NCBI RefSeq assembly: GCF_016031615.1
Contig: NZ_JACYXC010000001.1
Span: forward strand, 1,116,001-1,180,000
DNA: 64,000 bases
Direction of reading: 5' to 3'
Origin: Streptomyces pactum
Lineage (GTDB): Bacteria; Actinomycetota; Actinomycetes; Streptomycetales; Streptomycetaceae
Shown here: positions 23,416 to 32,257 of the stretch, piece by piece
Numbering within the stretch: position 1 is the first letter of the stretch
Layout: each line of letters starts with the position of its first letter
The notes under the pieces: generated by a model
The model's database searches: none
Seen by the model: the letters and a program-made list of their open reading frames with translations, nothing else
What the model was told of the DNA's origin: nothing
Made by a program: the position numbers and the translations under genes

Positions 23416-24630
23416 ATGGACTTCGCCTTCGACGCCCGTACCGAGGAGCTCCGCGGCCGGCTGCTCGCCTTCATGGACGAGTACGTCCACCCGGCGGAGG
23501 AGGTCGCCGAACGGCAGCGGGCCGCCCTGCCCTCCCCGTGGCACACGCCGCCGGTGGTGGAGGAGCTGAAGGCCGCCGCCCGCGCCCGGGGCCTGTGGAA
23601 CCTCTTCATGCCGGGGGACGAGTACGGGGCCGGGCTGACGAACCTCCAGTACGCCCCGCTGGCGGAGATCACCGGGCGCAGCCCGCAGCTCGCCCCGACC
23701 GCCCTGAACTGCGCGGCACCCGACACCGGGAACATGGAGCTGCTGGCCCAGTTCGGCTCCGGGCGGCAGCGCGCGCGGTGGCTGGAGCCGCTGCTGGCCG
23801 GGGAGATCCGGTCGGCGTTCGCGATGACCGAGCCGGACGTGGCCTCCTCCGACGCCACCAATGTGCAGACCCGGATCGAGCGCGACGGCGACTCGTACGT
23901 GATCACCGGCCGCAAGTGGTACATCTCCGGGGCGATGAACCCGGCGTGCGAGATCTTCATCGTCATGGGCAAGACCGACCCCGGCGCCGAGGACGTGCGG
24001 CGCCAGCAGTCGATGGTGCTGGTGCCCCGCGACACCCCCGGGGTGGAGGTGCGCCGCGCGATGAAGGTCTACGGGTACGAGGACCATTACCACGGCGGGC
24101 ACGCGGAGATCGTCTTCGACCGGGTGCGGGTGCCGGTGGAGAACCTCATCGGCGAGGAGGGTGGCGGCTTCGCCATCGCCCAGGCCCGGCTGGGTCCCGG
24201 CCGCATCCACCACTGCATGCGGTTGATCGGGATGGCCGAGCGGGCGATCGAGCTGATGTGCCGCCGGGCCGCCTCGCGGACCGCGTTCGGCCGGCCGCTG
24301 GCGGCGCAGGGCGTGGTCCAGGAGTGGATCGCCGACGCCCGGGTCGCGGTGGAGCAGCTGCGGCTGCTGGTGCTGAAGACGGCCTGGCTGATGGACACCG
24401 CCGGCAACCGCGCGGCGCACACCGAGATCCAGGCGATCAAGATCGCCACGCCGCGGACCGTGGTGGAGATCCTGGACCGGGCGGTGCAGCTGCACGGCGC
24501 GGGCGGCGTCGGCCAGGACTTCCCGCTCGCCGAGCTGTGGGCGGCGGCCCGGACCCTGCGGCTGGCGGACGGTCCGGACGAGGTGCACCAGCGGTCGCTG
24601 GCCCGCCGGGAGCTGAGGCGCCACCTCTGA
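23416..24630 (+). CDS. acyl-CoA dehydrogenase, ACAD10/11-like
   Basis: 404 residues. Motifs include AFAMTEPDVASSDATNV (flavin/substrate site), ITGRKWYISGA, and the C-terminal VQLHGAGGVGQDFPLAELW. The family oxidises or processes acyl-CoA with an FAD cofactor. Only 5 bases separate it from the phosphotransferase, so the two form an operon. Together they probably degrade 4-hydroxy fatty acids or similar acyl groups; this is family knowledge plus context rather than direct proof. Confidence 0.93.
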   Translation: MDFAFDARTEELRGRLLAFMDEYVHPAEEVAERQRAALPSPWHTPPVVEELKAAARARGLWNLFMPGDEYGAGLTNLQYAPLAEITGRSPQLAPTALNCAAPDTGNMELLAQFGSGRQRARWLEPLLAGEIRSAFAMTEPDVASSDATNVQTRIERDGDSYVITGRKWYISGAMNPACEIFIVMGKTDPGAEDVRRQQSMVLVPRDTPGVEVRRAMKVYGYEDHYHGGHAEIVFDRVRVPVENLIGEEGGGFAIAQARLGPGRIHHCMRLIGMAERAIELMCRRAASRTAFGRPLAAQGVVQEWIADARVAVEQLRLLVLKTAWLMDTAGNRAAHTEIQAIKIATPRTVVEILDRAVQLHGAGGVGQDFPLAELWAAARTLRLADGPDEVHQRSLARRELRRHL

Positions 24631-24657
24631 CCGGTGTGCCGGAGGTCCGGCGCGGCG

Positions 24658-24686
24658 GCCGGCGGCCCGTACCGGGTACCGCCGGC
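24658..24686. terminator. possible shared terminator between convergent genes
   Basis: Arms GCCGGCGG (24658-24665) and CCGCCGGC (24679-24686) lie between the acyl-CoA dehydrogenase stop and the end of the convergent MFS gene. The stem is short and lacks a T-run. Confidence 0.4.
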
Positions 24687-24726
24687 GCCCCGCCGCTCCT
24701 CGGGGAGCCGGCGGGGGCACCGGCGG

Positions 24727-26268
24727 TCAGTGGAGCGTGACCGGGGCGGCGTCCGTCGGCCCGGACCCGCGGCGGGCGGGGCGGCGCGGCAGGGTCAGCG
24801 CCAAGAGGAAGGCGACGACCAGCAGCCCGGTGCCGACCGTGAAGGCGAGCCGGTGACCCTCGGTCAGGGCTTCGGCCGGGCCGGCGCCGCCGCCGAGGGA
24901 TTCCTCGGTGCGGGCGGCGGCCAGGGTGGTGAGGACCGCGACGCCCAGTGCGCTGCCGATCTGCTGGGTGGTGTTGAACAGCCCGGAGGCGAGCCCGGCG
25001 TCCTCCTCGCCCGCCCCGGACATGCCCAGCGCGGTCAGTGCGGGGAGGGCGAGGCCGAATCCGGCGGCGAGCAGCATCACCGGCAGCAGGTCGGTGACGT
25101 AGTCGGCGCGGACCGGGAGCCGGGTGAGCAGCGCGAGGAGCCCGGTGAGGAGCATGAGGCCGGCGAGCAGGACGGCGCGCTCGCCGAAGCGGGCGATCAG
25201 CGGGGTGGCGACGCCGAGCGCGGTGACCCCGATCACCACGGCGGCCGGGAGCATCGCCAGTCCGGTTTCGGCGGCCCCGTGGCCCAGGACCTTCTGGAGG
25301 TGGAGGGCGAGCAGCACCTGGAAGGCGAAGAGCGCGGCCACCATGAGCATCTGGACCAGGTTGGCGCCGCCGACGCTCCAGGACCGCAGCACGCGCAGCG
25401 GCATCAGGGGCGTCCGCGCGGTGGCCTGACGGACGGTGAAGGCGGCGATCAGCGCGACGGCGAGTGCGCCGAGACCCAGGGTGTGCGCCGAGGCCCAGCC
25501 GTGCTCCTCGGCGCGGACCACGGCGTAGATGCCGGTCATCAGGCCCGCGGTGACCAGCAGCGCGCCCAGGGCGTCCGCCCCGGCCCGCAGGCCCAGGCCG
25601 CGGTCGGCCGGGATCAGGGGCGCGGCCAGGACGAGGACGGCGAGGCCGATCGGCACGTTGATGAAGAAGATCCAGTGCCAGTCGAGGCCATCGGTCAGCA
25701 CGCCGCCGAGCACCTGTCCCAGGGACGCCCCGGCCGCGCCGGTGAAGCTGAAGACGGCAATGGCCCTGGCGCGTTCCCGGCCGTCGGTGAAGAGGGTGAA
25801 GAGGATGCCGAGGCTGACGGCCGACGCCAGGGCGCTGCCGACGCCCTGCAGCAGCCGGGCCGCGAGGAGCATCCCGGGACCGGTGGCGACGCCGGCCAGC
25901 AGGGAGGCGAGGGTGAACACGGCGGTTCCGGCGACGAAGAGCCGCTTGCGGCCGACCAGGTCGCCGAGCCGCCCGGCGAGCAGCAGCAGGCTGCCGAAGG
26001 CGATGAGGTAGGCGTTGACCACCCAGCTCAGCCCGGCGGGGGTGAAGCCCAGGTCGCGCTGGATGGCGGGCATCGCGACGGTGACGATGCTGCCGTCCAG
26101 GATGACCATGAGGGTGGTGGCGGCGAGCACCCCGAGGGCCGCCCAGCGCGACCGCGGCGCGGGTCCGGTGGGGCCGCCCGCGGCGGCGGGGACGGCGAGG
26201 GCAGCACCGGTCGACCGGTCACCGGTGGCGGCCGCGGCGGTGGTCGGGGAAGGCGGACTGGCGGGCAT
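24727..26268 (-). CDS. second DHA2-type MFS exporter
   Basis: 513 residues from an ATG with GGAGAG upstream, about 14 helices. EmrB/QacA-type motifs: VMLDGS-like MVILDGSIVTVAMPAIQRDL in helix 1, GRLGDLVGRKRLFVAGT after helix 2, and LARLLQGVGSA-type sequence before helix 5. Predicted proton-driven efflux of an unknown compound. The MarR gene upstream reads in the same direction, with a 131-base gap holding two copies of the likely MarR site. Confidence 0.93.
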   Translation of the reverse strand: MPASPPSPTTAAAATGDRSTGAALAVPAAAGGPTGPAPRSRWAALGVLAATTLMVILDGSIVTVAMPAIQRDLGFTPAGLSWVVNAYLIAFGSLLLLAGRLGDLVGRKRLFVAGTAVFTLASLLAGVATGPGMLLAARLLQGVGSALASAVSLGILFTLFTDGRERARAIAVFSFTGAAGASLGQVLGGVLTDGLDWHWIFFINVPIGLAVLVLAAPLIPADRGLGLRAGADALGALLVTAGLMTGIYAVVRAEEHGWASAHTLGLGALAVALIAAFTVRQATARTPLMPLRVLRSWSVGGANLVQMLMVAALFAFQVLLALHLQKVLGHGAAETGLAMLPAAVVIGVTALGVATPLIARFGERAVLLAGLMLLTGLLALLTRLPVRADYVTDLLPVMLLAAGFGLALPALTALGMSGAGEEDAGLASGLFNTTQQIGSALGVAVLTTLAAARTEESLGGGAGPAEALTEGHRLAFTVGTGLLVVAFLLALTLPRRPARRGSGPTDAAPVTLH

Positions 26269-26348
26269 CTGGATCTCTCCTGTCCCCCGGAAGGGTGAGA
26301 CGGCAGGACGGCAAGGACGGCAGGGCGGCAGGACACCGCCAGGAGAGA

Positions 26349-26374
26349 CCGTAGCAGATAGTTCCGTTGCAGAT
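26349..26374. promoter_or_regulatory. paired MarR sites before the exporter
   Basis: Read on the minus strand, ATCTGCAACGGA (26374-26363) and ATCTGCTACGG (26359-26349) form a direct repeat 15 bases apart in the A/T-rich exporter promoter. The same word recurs before the MarR gene at 26910-26921. Confidence 0.6.
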
Positions 26375-26399
26375 TTTCTTTATCGGACCTGGATGGGTG

Positions 26400-26888
26400 T
26401 CAGGCCCGCCGCTGCCGCGCCCGCCGCGCCGGCCGCGGACTCTCCACCGGGGTCGCCAGCTCGCCCCGGACCAGGCCGGTCAGGGCGCGCAGCAGCACCT
26501 CCCGGTCGGCGTCGGGCAGTGAGGCGAGCACCTCCCGGTGGACGGAATCGACGATCTCCTGGCTCCGCCCGGCCGTCCGGGCCCCCTCCTCGGTCACCGC
26601 GATGATCCGGGCCCGGCGGTCCGTGCTGGAGGGCCTGCGCTCGGCGAGACCCGCCTCCTCCAGGGCGTCCACCGTCACCACCATGGTGGTCTTGTCCATG
26701 TCCCCGATCTCGGCGAGCTGGGCCTGGGTGCGCTCCTCCTGGAGGGCGTGGACCAGGACGCAGTGCATCCGGGGGGTCAGGCCGATGGCGCCGAGCGCCG
26801 CGGCCATCCGGGTGCGCAGCACATGGCTGGTGTGGTCGAGCAGGAAGGAGAGGTCGGGCTGGGTGCGGGCGGGCGCCATGGCGGTCAT
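26400..26888 (-). CDS. MarR-family regulator, upstream of the exporter
   Basis: 162 residues from the ATG at 26888; the ATG at 26879 is also possible. The winged-helix core is intact: LTPRMHCVLVHALQ, QLAEIGDMDKTTMVVTVDALEEAGLAERR, and wing SSTDRRARIIAVTEEG. The C-terminus is short and basic. The order MarR then exporter in the same direction, plus shared ATCYGCAACRGA sites before each, suggests the protein controls both. Confidence 0.92.
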   Translation of the reverse strand: MTAMAPARTQPDLSFLLDHTSHVLRTRMAAALGAIGLTPRMHCVLVHALQEERTQAQLAEIGDMDKTTMVVTVDALEEAGLAERRPSSTDRRARIIAVTEEGARTAGRSQEIVDSVHREVLASLPDADREVLLRALTGLVRGELATPVESPRPARRARQRRA

Positions 26889-26909
26889 GGCCCCATGCTA
26901 ACGATTCGA

Positions 26910-26921
26910 TCTGTTGCGGAT
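26910..26921. promoter_or_regulatory. MarR site before its own gene
   Basis: ATCCGCAACAGA on the minus strand, 22 bases upstream of the ATG at 26888. It agrees with ATCTGCAACGGA before the exporter in 10 of 12 positions. Confidence 0.6.
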
Positions 26922-27048
26922 GGTCCGGAAAGAACCTGGTCTCCGTCCGGTACGGGCCCCACCGCCCGCACCGTCGGTGCCCCGGCCGCACCCACGGGGC
27001 GGAAGCCGTCCGGGCCGCACGGGCGGGCGCCGTCCGGGCCGCGCCGGC

Positions 27049-27642
27049 TCAGGGGCGCAGCGCGCGCAGCAGCAGGTCGGCGAGGTGGTCGGCGACCTGC
27101 TGCGGGCTGAGCGGCCCGTCGGGGCGGTACCAGGTGCCGAGGTGGTGGACCGAGCCGAAGTGGTAGTCCACCACCAGGTCGGCGGGGGTGGCGGTGCTGA
27201 ACACCCCGGTGCGCTGCCCCTCCTCGATCAGCTCCCGGAACCGCTCGTGGTAGCGGCGCCGCTCGGCCCGCACCTGCCGGTGCTTCTCCGGGCCGAGGTG
27301 GTGCATGGAGCGGAAGAAGATGGTGGCGTCGTCGAGGTTCTCGATGGTGGTGACGACCACGTCGGCGGCGGCGCCGCGCAGCCGCTCCGCCACCGGGGCG
27401 TCGGCGCCGGCGAACGCGTCCAGCCGCTCCTGCTGGAGCCGGAGCACCCGCCCGTAGATCTCGTGCAGCAGATCGTCCTTGGAACCGAAGTAGTGGTAGA
27501 GCGCGCCCTTGGTGACGCCGGCGGCCTCCACGATCTCCTGGACCGAGGTCCGGTCGTAGCCCTGCTCCGCGAAGAGGCGGGTGGCCGCCGCGAGGAGCCG
27601 CTGCGGCACCGGCCTCGGGTCGCCCTCCGTCGTTCCGGCCAT
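27049..27642 (-). CDS. TetR-family regulator downstream of an acyl-CoA ligase
   Basis: 197 residues from the ATG at 27642 (AGGTGG upstream). The helix-turn-helix is textbook: LFAEQGYDRTSVQEIVEAAG then TKGALYHYFGSKDDLLHEIY. The sensor domain resembles FadR/KstR2-type acyl-CoA-responsive TetRs. It follows the AMP-dependent ligase by 29 bases in the same direction, so they are co-transcribed. It may also act on the TACCGACTGGTC-type sites upstream of nearby acyl-CoA genes (inference). Confidence 0.92.
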   Translation of the reverse strand: MAGTTEGDPRPVPQRLLAAATRLFAEQGYDRTSVQEIVEAAGVTKGALYHYFGSKDDLLHEIYGRVLRLQQERLDAFAGADAPVAERLRGAAADVVVTTIENLDDATIFFRSMHHLGPEKHRQVRAERRRYHERFRELIEEGQRTGVFSTATPADLVVDYHFGSVHHLGTWYRPDGPLSPQQVADHLADLLLRALRP

Positions 27643-27671
27643 CGCCGCCACCTGCCCTTCGTTCCGTGCCG

Positions 27672-29327
27672 TCACCCGCGGGAACGCAGTTCCCGCCGCA
27701 GGATCTTCCCACTGGTCGTCTTCGGCAGCTCCGGGAGGACGTCCACCCGGCGCGGGTACTTGTACGCCGCCAGCCGCTCCCGGCAGTACCCGATCAGCTC
27801 CTCGGGAGCGGCCGTGGCCCCGGGCCGCAGGCTCACGTAGGCCCGGACCGTCTCCCCCCGGTACGGGTCGGGGACGCCGACCACCGCCGCCTCGCGGACC
27901 GCCGGGTGGGTGTACAGCACGTCCTCCACCTCCCGCGGCCACACCTTGAACCCGGAGGCGTTGATCACGTCCTTCTTCCGGTCCACCACGTACAGCCAGC
28001 CGTCCGGGTCCATGAAGCCGATGTCGCCGGTGCGCAGTTCGCCCCCGGGGAGGGTCAGCGCCGTCTCCCGCGGCCGCCGCCAGTAGCCGGGGACCACCAT
28101 GGGGCCGCGGACCGCGATCTCCCCCGGCTCGCCGAACGGCACCTCCGCCCCCGCCTCGTCCAGGATGCGCACCACCGTGTCCGGCCCGGGCACGCCCACC
28201 GCCAGGGTGCCGGAGACCGGGTCCACCGGGGCCCGGGCGCCGGGCGGCACGCTGGCGCACGGCGCCGAGCACTCGGTGAGCCCGTAGCCGCCGAGCAGCC
28301 GGTGCCCGGTCTCCGCGTGGAAGCGGTCCACCAGGGCCGGGGGCAGCGGGGCGCCGCCGGAGGAGATGACGCGGAACGACGCGAAGTGGTCCCGGGTGAC
28401 GCCCGGGTGGGACAGCAGCGCCACGAAGGCGGTGGGCGGCCCGACGGTGTACGCGGGCCGGTGCTCGGCGAACGCGTCGAGCACCACGCCGGGCTCGAAC
28501 CGGTGCGCGAGGGCGAGCGTGCCGGCCGCCGCGAAGCAGGCGGACAGCTCGCAGACCATGCCGGTGATGTGGAACAGCGGGGCGAGCGCGAAGTAGACCG
28601 AGCCGGGCGGCAGCCGGTGGCTGCGGCGCTGCCGCTCCGCGTTGTAGCAGAGGTTGCCGTGGGTGTTGACCGCGCCCTTGGGCGGCCCGCCGGTGCCCGA
28701 GGTGTAGCTGATCAGGGCGGCGTCCCCGGCCCGGGGCGGGGCCAGGGCCGGGGGCACCGCCGGGCCGCGGGCGGCCGCGAGGAGGTCCCGCGCTCCCGGT
28801 TCCGGCCGTCGCCCCGGTTCCGGCGGGGTGAGGACGCGGGGGTCGTTCCTGGTCTGGAAGTCGCCGTCCCGGGCCGTGCGGACCAGCCGGACCGGTGTGC
28901 CGGCCACCGCCTCGTGCAGCGGGCCGCGCCAGGCGTGGTCCGCGCAGACCAGGGCGGTGGCTTCGGCGTCGCGCAGCAGCCGCGCCAGTTCGTCCGCCTT
29001 GTACATCGGGTTGACCGGCACCACCACCCCGCCCGCCTTCCAGGCGCCCAGCAGGGCGAGCACGAAGTGCGGGGTGTTCTGGAGCATCATGGCGAGCCGG
29101 TCGCCGGGCCGGAAGCCGTGCCCGGCGAGGTCGCCGGCCACCGCGTCGCTGAGGGCGTCCAGCTCGGCGTACCGCAGGCGGCCGTCGAAGTAGGCGACCG
29201 CGGTGCGGTCCGGTGCCGCCCGGACCGCGTCCCGGAACGCCTGGAGCACGCTGGGCCGGGCCCGTACCGGCGCCCGGCCGGCCTCACCGAGCCGGGCCAG
29301 CCACGGCCTGTCCTGGTACGACGTCAT
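27672..29327 (-). CDS. AMP-dependent acyl-CoA synthetase/ligase
   Basis: 551 residues from an ATG at 29327 with AGGAGGAG upstream. Adenylation motifs in order: YTSGTGGPPKGA (A3, with Gly in place of the usual second Thr), GGYGLTE (A5), GDIGFMDPDGWLYVVDRKKD (A7/A8) and the catalytic lysine in KTTSGKILRREL. It activates a carboxylic acid with ATP and joins it to CoA. The chain length or aromatic specificity cannot be read. It heads a two-gene unit with the TetR gene and probably feeds the acyl-CoA pathway encoded nearby. Confidence 0.94.
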   Translation of the reverse strand: MTSYQDRPWLARLGEAGRAPVRARPSVLQAFRDAVRAAPDRTAVAYFDGRLRYAELDALSDAVAGDLAGHGFRPGDRLAMMLQNTPHFVLALLGAWKAGGVVVPVNPMYKADELARLLRDAEATALVCADHAWRGPLHEAVAGTPVRLVRTARDGDFQTRNDPRVLTPPEPGRRPEPGARDLLAAARGPAVPPALAPPRAGDAALISYTSGTGGPPKGAVNTHGNLCYNAERQRRSHRLPPGSVYFALAPLFHITGMVCELSACFAAAGTLALAHRFEPGVVLDAFAEHRPAYTVGPPTAFVALLSHPGVTRDHFASFRVISSGGAPLPPALVDRFHAETGHRLLGGYGLTECSAPCASVPPGARAPVDPVSGTLAVGVPGPDTVVRILDEAGAEVPFGEPGEIAVRGPMVVPGYWRRPRETALTLPGGELRTGDIGFMDPDGWLYVVDRKKDVINASGFKVWPREVEDVLYTHPAVREAAVVGVPDPYRGETVRAYVSLRPGATAAPEELIGYCRERLAAYKYPRRVDVLPELPKTTSGKILRRELRSRG

Positions 29328-29855
29328 CTCCGCTCCTCCTCGCGCGTCGGCGCCACGGTACAGGCCGAGCCCGCCGCCGGCCGCGGCGGGGCCGGTGCCG
29401 GGCGGCGGGGTGGCCGGGGCCGCGGGCGGGCGTCCGGCCCGGGCTCGGGGCACCGGGACCTGCACCGCGACCAGTTACGGGACCTGGACCGCCAGCGGGG
29501 TCAGGGCCGGCGGCGCCCTCGGCATCGGCACCGGTGCCGGCGCCGGCACGGTCACCGAAGGACGCGGGGCCGGTGCCGCTTTCCGGTCGTTCCGCCCGGC
29601 CGGAACCACCGTCCGGTTCCGCCGCCCGGCCCGCGCGGCACGGCGCGAGCGCTCGTCCCGCGCGCCCGGCGCGTACGGCCGGAACACCCCCCGCCGGGGG
29701 CCGGCCGGGTCGTGTGGCCGGGCGCCGGCGGGGTACGCGCCTCCCATCGGCCCGGCCGGAATCGCCCCGGCCGCAGAAGCTCAGGGGATCCTTTCGGCGG
29801 CGCGATACGTCCAACCGGGAAGAAGTCGAGTCCGCACCAGCGGAGGTGGGATGCA
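29328..29855. other. gene-free divergent region
   Basis: 528 bases between the ligase start and the zinc-ribbon-like gene. I see no supported coding frame. The part near 29800-29850 is less G/C-rich and probably holds the promoter for the gene at 29856. No clear operator palindrome was found. Confidence 0.5.
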
Positions 29856-30467
29856 GTGGCCGGTTTCAGAGCGCTCGCACGCGAGGTGCGCAATCCACAC
29901 AGACACATCGCCGCCCGGCGTAGCTCACTGCGCAAATGCCTGGAGAGGTTCGCACCCTACGGACACCGGGCGACCTGGCACCATCTGTGCGCCCGGGCCG
30001 GGTTCGCCCCGGAGGACCGGGCGCCCGACCCGGCGCTGCTGATCCGGGCGCTGGAGGAGCTGGAGGAGGCGCGCGACGTCTGGCTCGGCTACGAGGCCGA
30101 GTTCGCCGAACGCCGCCGGGCGGAGAAGCACCTGGGCATCCGTCAGCCGAACGCCGTGGAGGAGTGGCACGTCCGCACCTGGGGCGGGTGCGACATCGTC
30201 CCCTGCGAGAGCCCCACGGAGCATCCGCGGGCCCGGCTGGCGGCCGTGCTGCGGCGGATGATCCGGGCGATGGAGTCGGGGCCGCGCGGCTGCTGCCCGG
30301 TCTGCGCCGAGGAGCACATCGTGTGGCGGCAGGACCTGACGCACCGGCCGGGGTCGGGCCCGGTGTGCACCGGATGCGGCATCGTGGTGCCGGTCGCCCT
30401 GCTCACTCCCGGCGCGCTGGACGGGGCGCGGCGCGCCGCCTTCGAGAGCCGGCTCGCCGGCGTCTGA
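29856..30467 (+). CDS. uncharacterised protein with a CPVC/CTGC zinc-ribbon-like module
   Basis: 203 residues from a GTG at 29856, with GGAGGTGG eight bases upstream. I do not recognise the family. The N-terminal half is basic and helical (HIAARRSSLRKCLERFAPYG), the middle is charged and coiled (ALEELEEARDVWLGYEAEF), and the C-terminal third carries CCPVC-AEEH then CTGCG about 35 residues later, a spacing suited to binding one zinc. No signal peptide or membrane segment. It stands alone between the ligase and soxR. A DNA- or RNA-binding role is possible but unsupported. Confidence 0.8.
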   Translation: MAGFRALAREVRNPHRHIAARRSSLRKCLERFAPYGHRATWHHLCARAGFAPEDRAPDPALLIRALEELEEARDVWLGYEAEFAERRRAEKHLGIRQPNAVEEWHVRTWGGCDIVPCESPTEHPRARLAAVLRRMIRAMESGPRGCCPVCAEEHIVWRQDLTHRPGSGPVCTGCGIVVPVALLTPGALDGARRAAFESRLAGV

Positions 30468-30956
30468 CCGGCGCGCGCCTCTTCGCGTACCGGCGCGCGC
30501 CTCCTCGCGTACCGGCGTGGGCCGTACAGGACACGGCCGAGCGTGCCGCGGGCAGGGCGTGCCGCTCTGCGGTGCCCGGCCCCGCGGAGGTCCGGCGGAC
30601 GGCCCTGACCGGCGCCCCGGCGGTTCCGCGCGCCTCGCCGCTTCCGGGTGGCCGGCGGGCCGGTGGATCTCCCGGTGCCGTACGGCCCCCGGAGCCCGGG
30701 CCGTACCGGAACGGCCGGTGGGCGGGCCGGTGCTCTCCCGGGCGCGCACCCCGGCACCCCGCCGTTCCGGAGGCGGCGCGGCCGACGGCCGGGGCCGCCG
30801 CGGGCCTCCGGCTCGCGCGGGCGTCCGGACACCGGCGCGCGGGGGCGTCCACGCCCGTACGGTGGGGCCCCGTACCGGCGTGTGTGCCGTACGGGACACG
30901 GCGGCGCGGGCCGCGGTCGTCCGGCCGCGAACAGCGGTCACGCCGGGACGGACGGG
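30468..30956. other. gene-free region between the zinc-ribbon-like gene and soxR
   Basis: Holds two near-identical 20-base units (GCGCGCCTCTTCGCGTACCG and a copy with one change) directly after the upstream stop codon. The rest is high-GC sequence without a supported gene. Confidence 0.5.
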
Positions 30957-31556
30957 TCAGCACTCCTCCGGGTCGCACCCCGGCGCGCAGGGGACGGCCT
31001 CCGGCCCGGCCATGGCCGGGCGCCCGGCACCGGCGGCGGACGGGGTCCGCGGGACGTCGGCGGCCGGCGCCGCCGCCGTGCGCGGCCGGCCGGGGCCACC
31101 GCCGTCCACCCGCAGCCGCCGGGCCCCCGACCCGCCCGCACCCAGCTGGTCGTACGGGTTGGACAGCGCGCACCGGTCCAGGGACAGGCATCCGCAGCCG
31201 ATGCAGTCGGAGAGCCGGTCCCGCAGCTCGACGAGGTGCTGGATGCGCTCGTCGAGGTCGGCCCGCCACCGTTCGGACAGGCGCGCCCAGTCCTCGCGGT
31301 CGGGGGTGCGCTCCTCGGGCAGCGAGGCGAGCGCCTCCCGCACGGCGGCGAGCGGGATGCCCACCCGCTGGGCGGCGCGGATGAAGCTGACCCGGCGCAG
31401 CGCGTCACGGCCGTACCGGCGCTGGTTCCCCGCCGTCCGGCGGCTGCTGATGAGTCCCTTGGCCTCGTAGAAGCGCAGCGCGGAGACGGCGGCCCCGCTG
31501 CGCGCGGACAGCTGTCCGACGGTCAGTTCCTTGATGCGGAGCGGTATCTGCGGCAC
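30957..31556 (-). CDS. soxR: redox-sensing MerR-type regulator SoxR
   Basis: 199 residues from a GTG at 31556; a TAGGGT box seven bases upstream suggests a leaderless mRNA. The MerR DNA-binding region (about 8-75) reads LTVGQLSARSGAAVSALRFYEAKGL. The [2Fe-2S] ligands are Cys118, Cys121, Cys123 and Cys129 in DCIGCGCLSLDRCAL. In streptomycetes SoxR senses redox-active metabolites such as actinorhodin rather than general superoxide. This copy has an extra C-terminal tail of about 45 Ala/Pro-rich residues with three more cysteines (PCAPGCDPEEC), longer than the usual family end. Divergent from the MaoC gene. Confidence 0.95.
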   Translation of the reverse strand: MPQIPLRIKELTVGQLSARSGAAVSALRFYEAKGLISSRRTAGNQRRYGRDALRRVSFIRAAQRVGIPLAAVREALASLPEERTPDREDWARLSERWRADLDERIQHLVELRDRLSDCIGCGCLSLDRCALSNPYDQLGAGGSGARRLRVDGGGPGRPRTAAAPAADVPRTPSAAGAGRPAMAGPEAVPCAPGCDPEEC

Positions 31557-31637
31557 GACGAGAACCCTACGCGAACCGGGCGGAACCGCCGGTCCCCGCC
31601 GGTCCCTCGTTGACAGCCGGGGCCCCCTCCCGCATGC

Positions 31638-31652
31638 TGAGCAAGCGCTTAG
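31638..31652. promoter_or_regulatory. TetR operator before the MaoC gene
   Basis: TGAGCAAGCGCTTAG lies 25 bases upstream of the MaoC ATG. The identical 15 bases occur before the TetR gene at 32906-32920. Confidence 0.85.
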
Positions 31653-31677
31653 TGCATTGTCGTACCCGGGAGGCACG

Positions 31678-32139
31678 ATGGCGGAGCCCACGATCTTCCA
31701 CTCGCCGCGGGAGCTGCTGGCCGCGGTCGGCCGGGAGTTCGGCCCCAGCGACTGGGTGGAGGTCGACCAGCGGCGGATCGATCTGTTCGCCGAGGCCACC
31801 GGGGACCACCAGTGGATCCACGTCGATCCGGAACGGGCGGCGGACGGCCCGTTCGGCGGCACGATCGCGCACGGCTACCTCACGCTCTCCCTGCTGCCGC
31901 TGTTCACCCCGCAGCTGATCCGGGTGGAGGGGGTACGGCTGGGCGTCAACTACGGGACGAACAAGGTGCGTTTCCCGGCCCCGGTGCCGGTGGGGTCGCG
32001 GCTGCGCGCCACCGCGCGGATCGCCGGGGTCACCGAGGTGCCGGACGGGGTGCAGCTGACCACCGCGGTGACGGTGGAGCGCGAGGGCGGCGGGAAGCCG
32101 GTGTGCGTGGCGGAGTCGGTGAGCCGTTTCCTGTTCTGA
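31678..32139 (+). CDS. MaoC-family (R)-hydratase
   Basis: 153 residues; GGGAGG lies just before the ATG. The hot-dog fold hydratase motif is ATGDHQWIHVDPERA at about residues 39-53, with catalytic Asp and His, followed by GTIAHGYLTLSL. Members hydrate enoyl-CoA to (R)-3-hydroxyacyl-CoA. The identical operator before this gene and before the TetR at 32258 makes that TetR its likely repressor. Confidence 0.94.
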   Translation: MAEPTIFHSPRELLAAVGREFGPSDWVEVDQRRIDLFAEATGDHQWIHVDPERAADGPFGGTIAHGYLTLSLLPLFTPQLIRVEGVRLGVNYGTNKVRFPAPVPVGSRLRATARIAGVTEVPDGVQLTTAVTVEREGGGKPVCVAESVSRFLF

Positions 32140-32257
32140 CCCCGCCTCCCCCGCCCGCCGGAGCCGCCCACGATCCGCCCCGGCCCGGCCCCGGACCGAT
32201 CCGGGGCCGCTCCCCGTCGCCGCGGCGGGCCGTGGCGGCACCGCGCGGCGGCGTCCG

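Noticed and set aside
32150..32257. Extra coding frame between MaoC and TetR
   Set aside because: Only a short convergent gap with no start signal.
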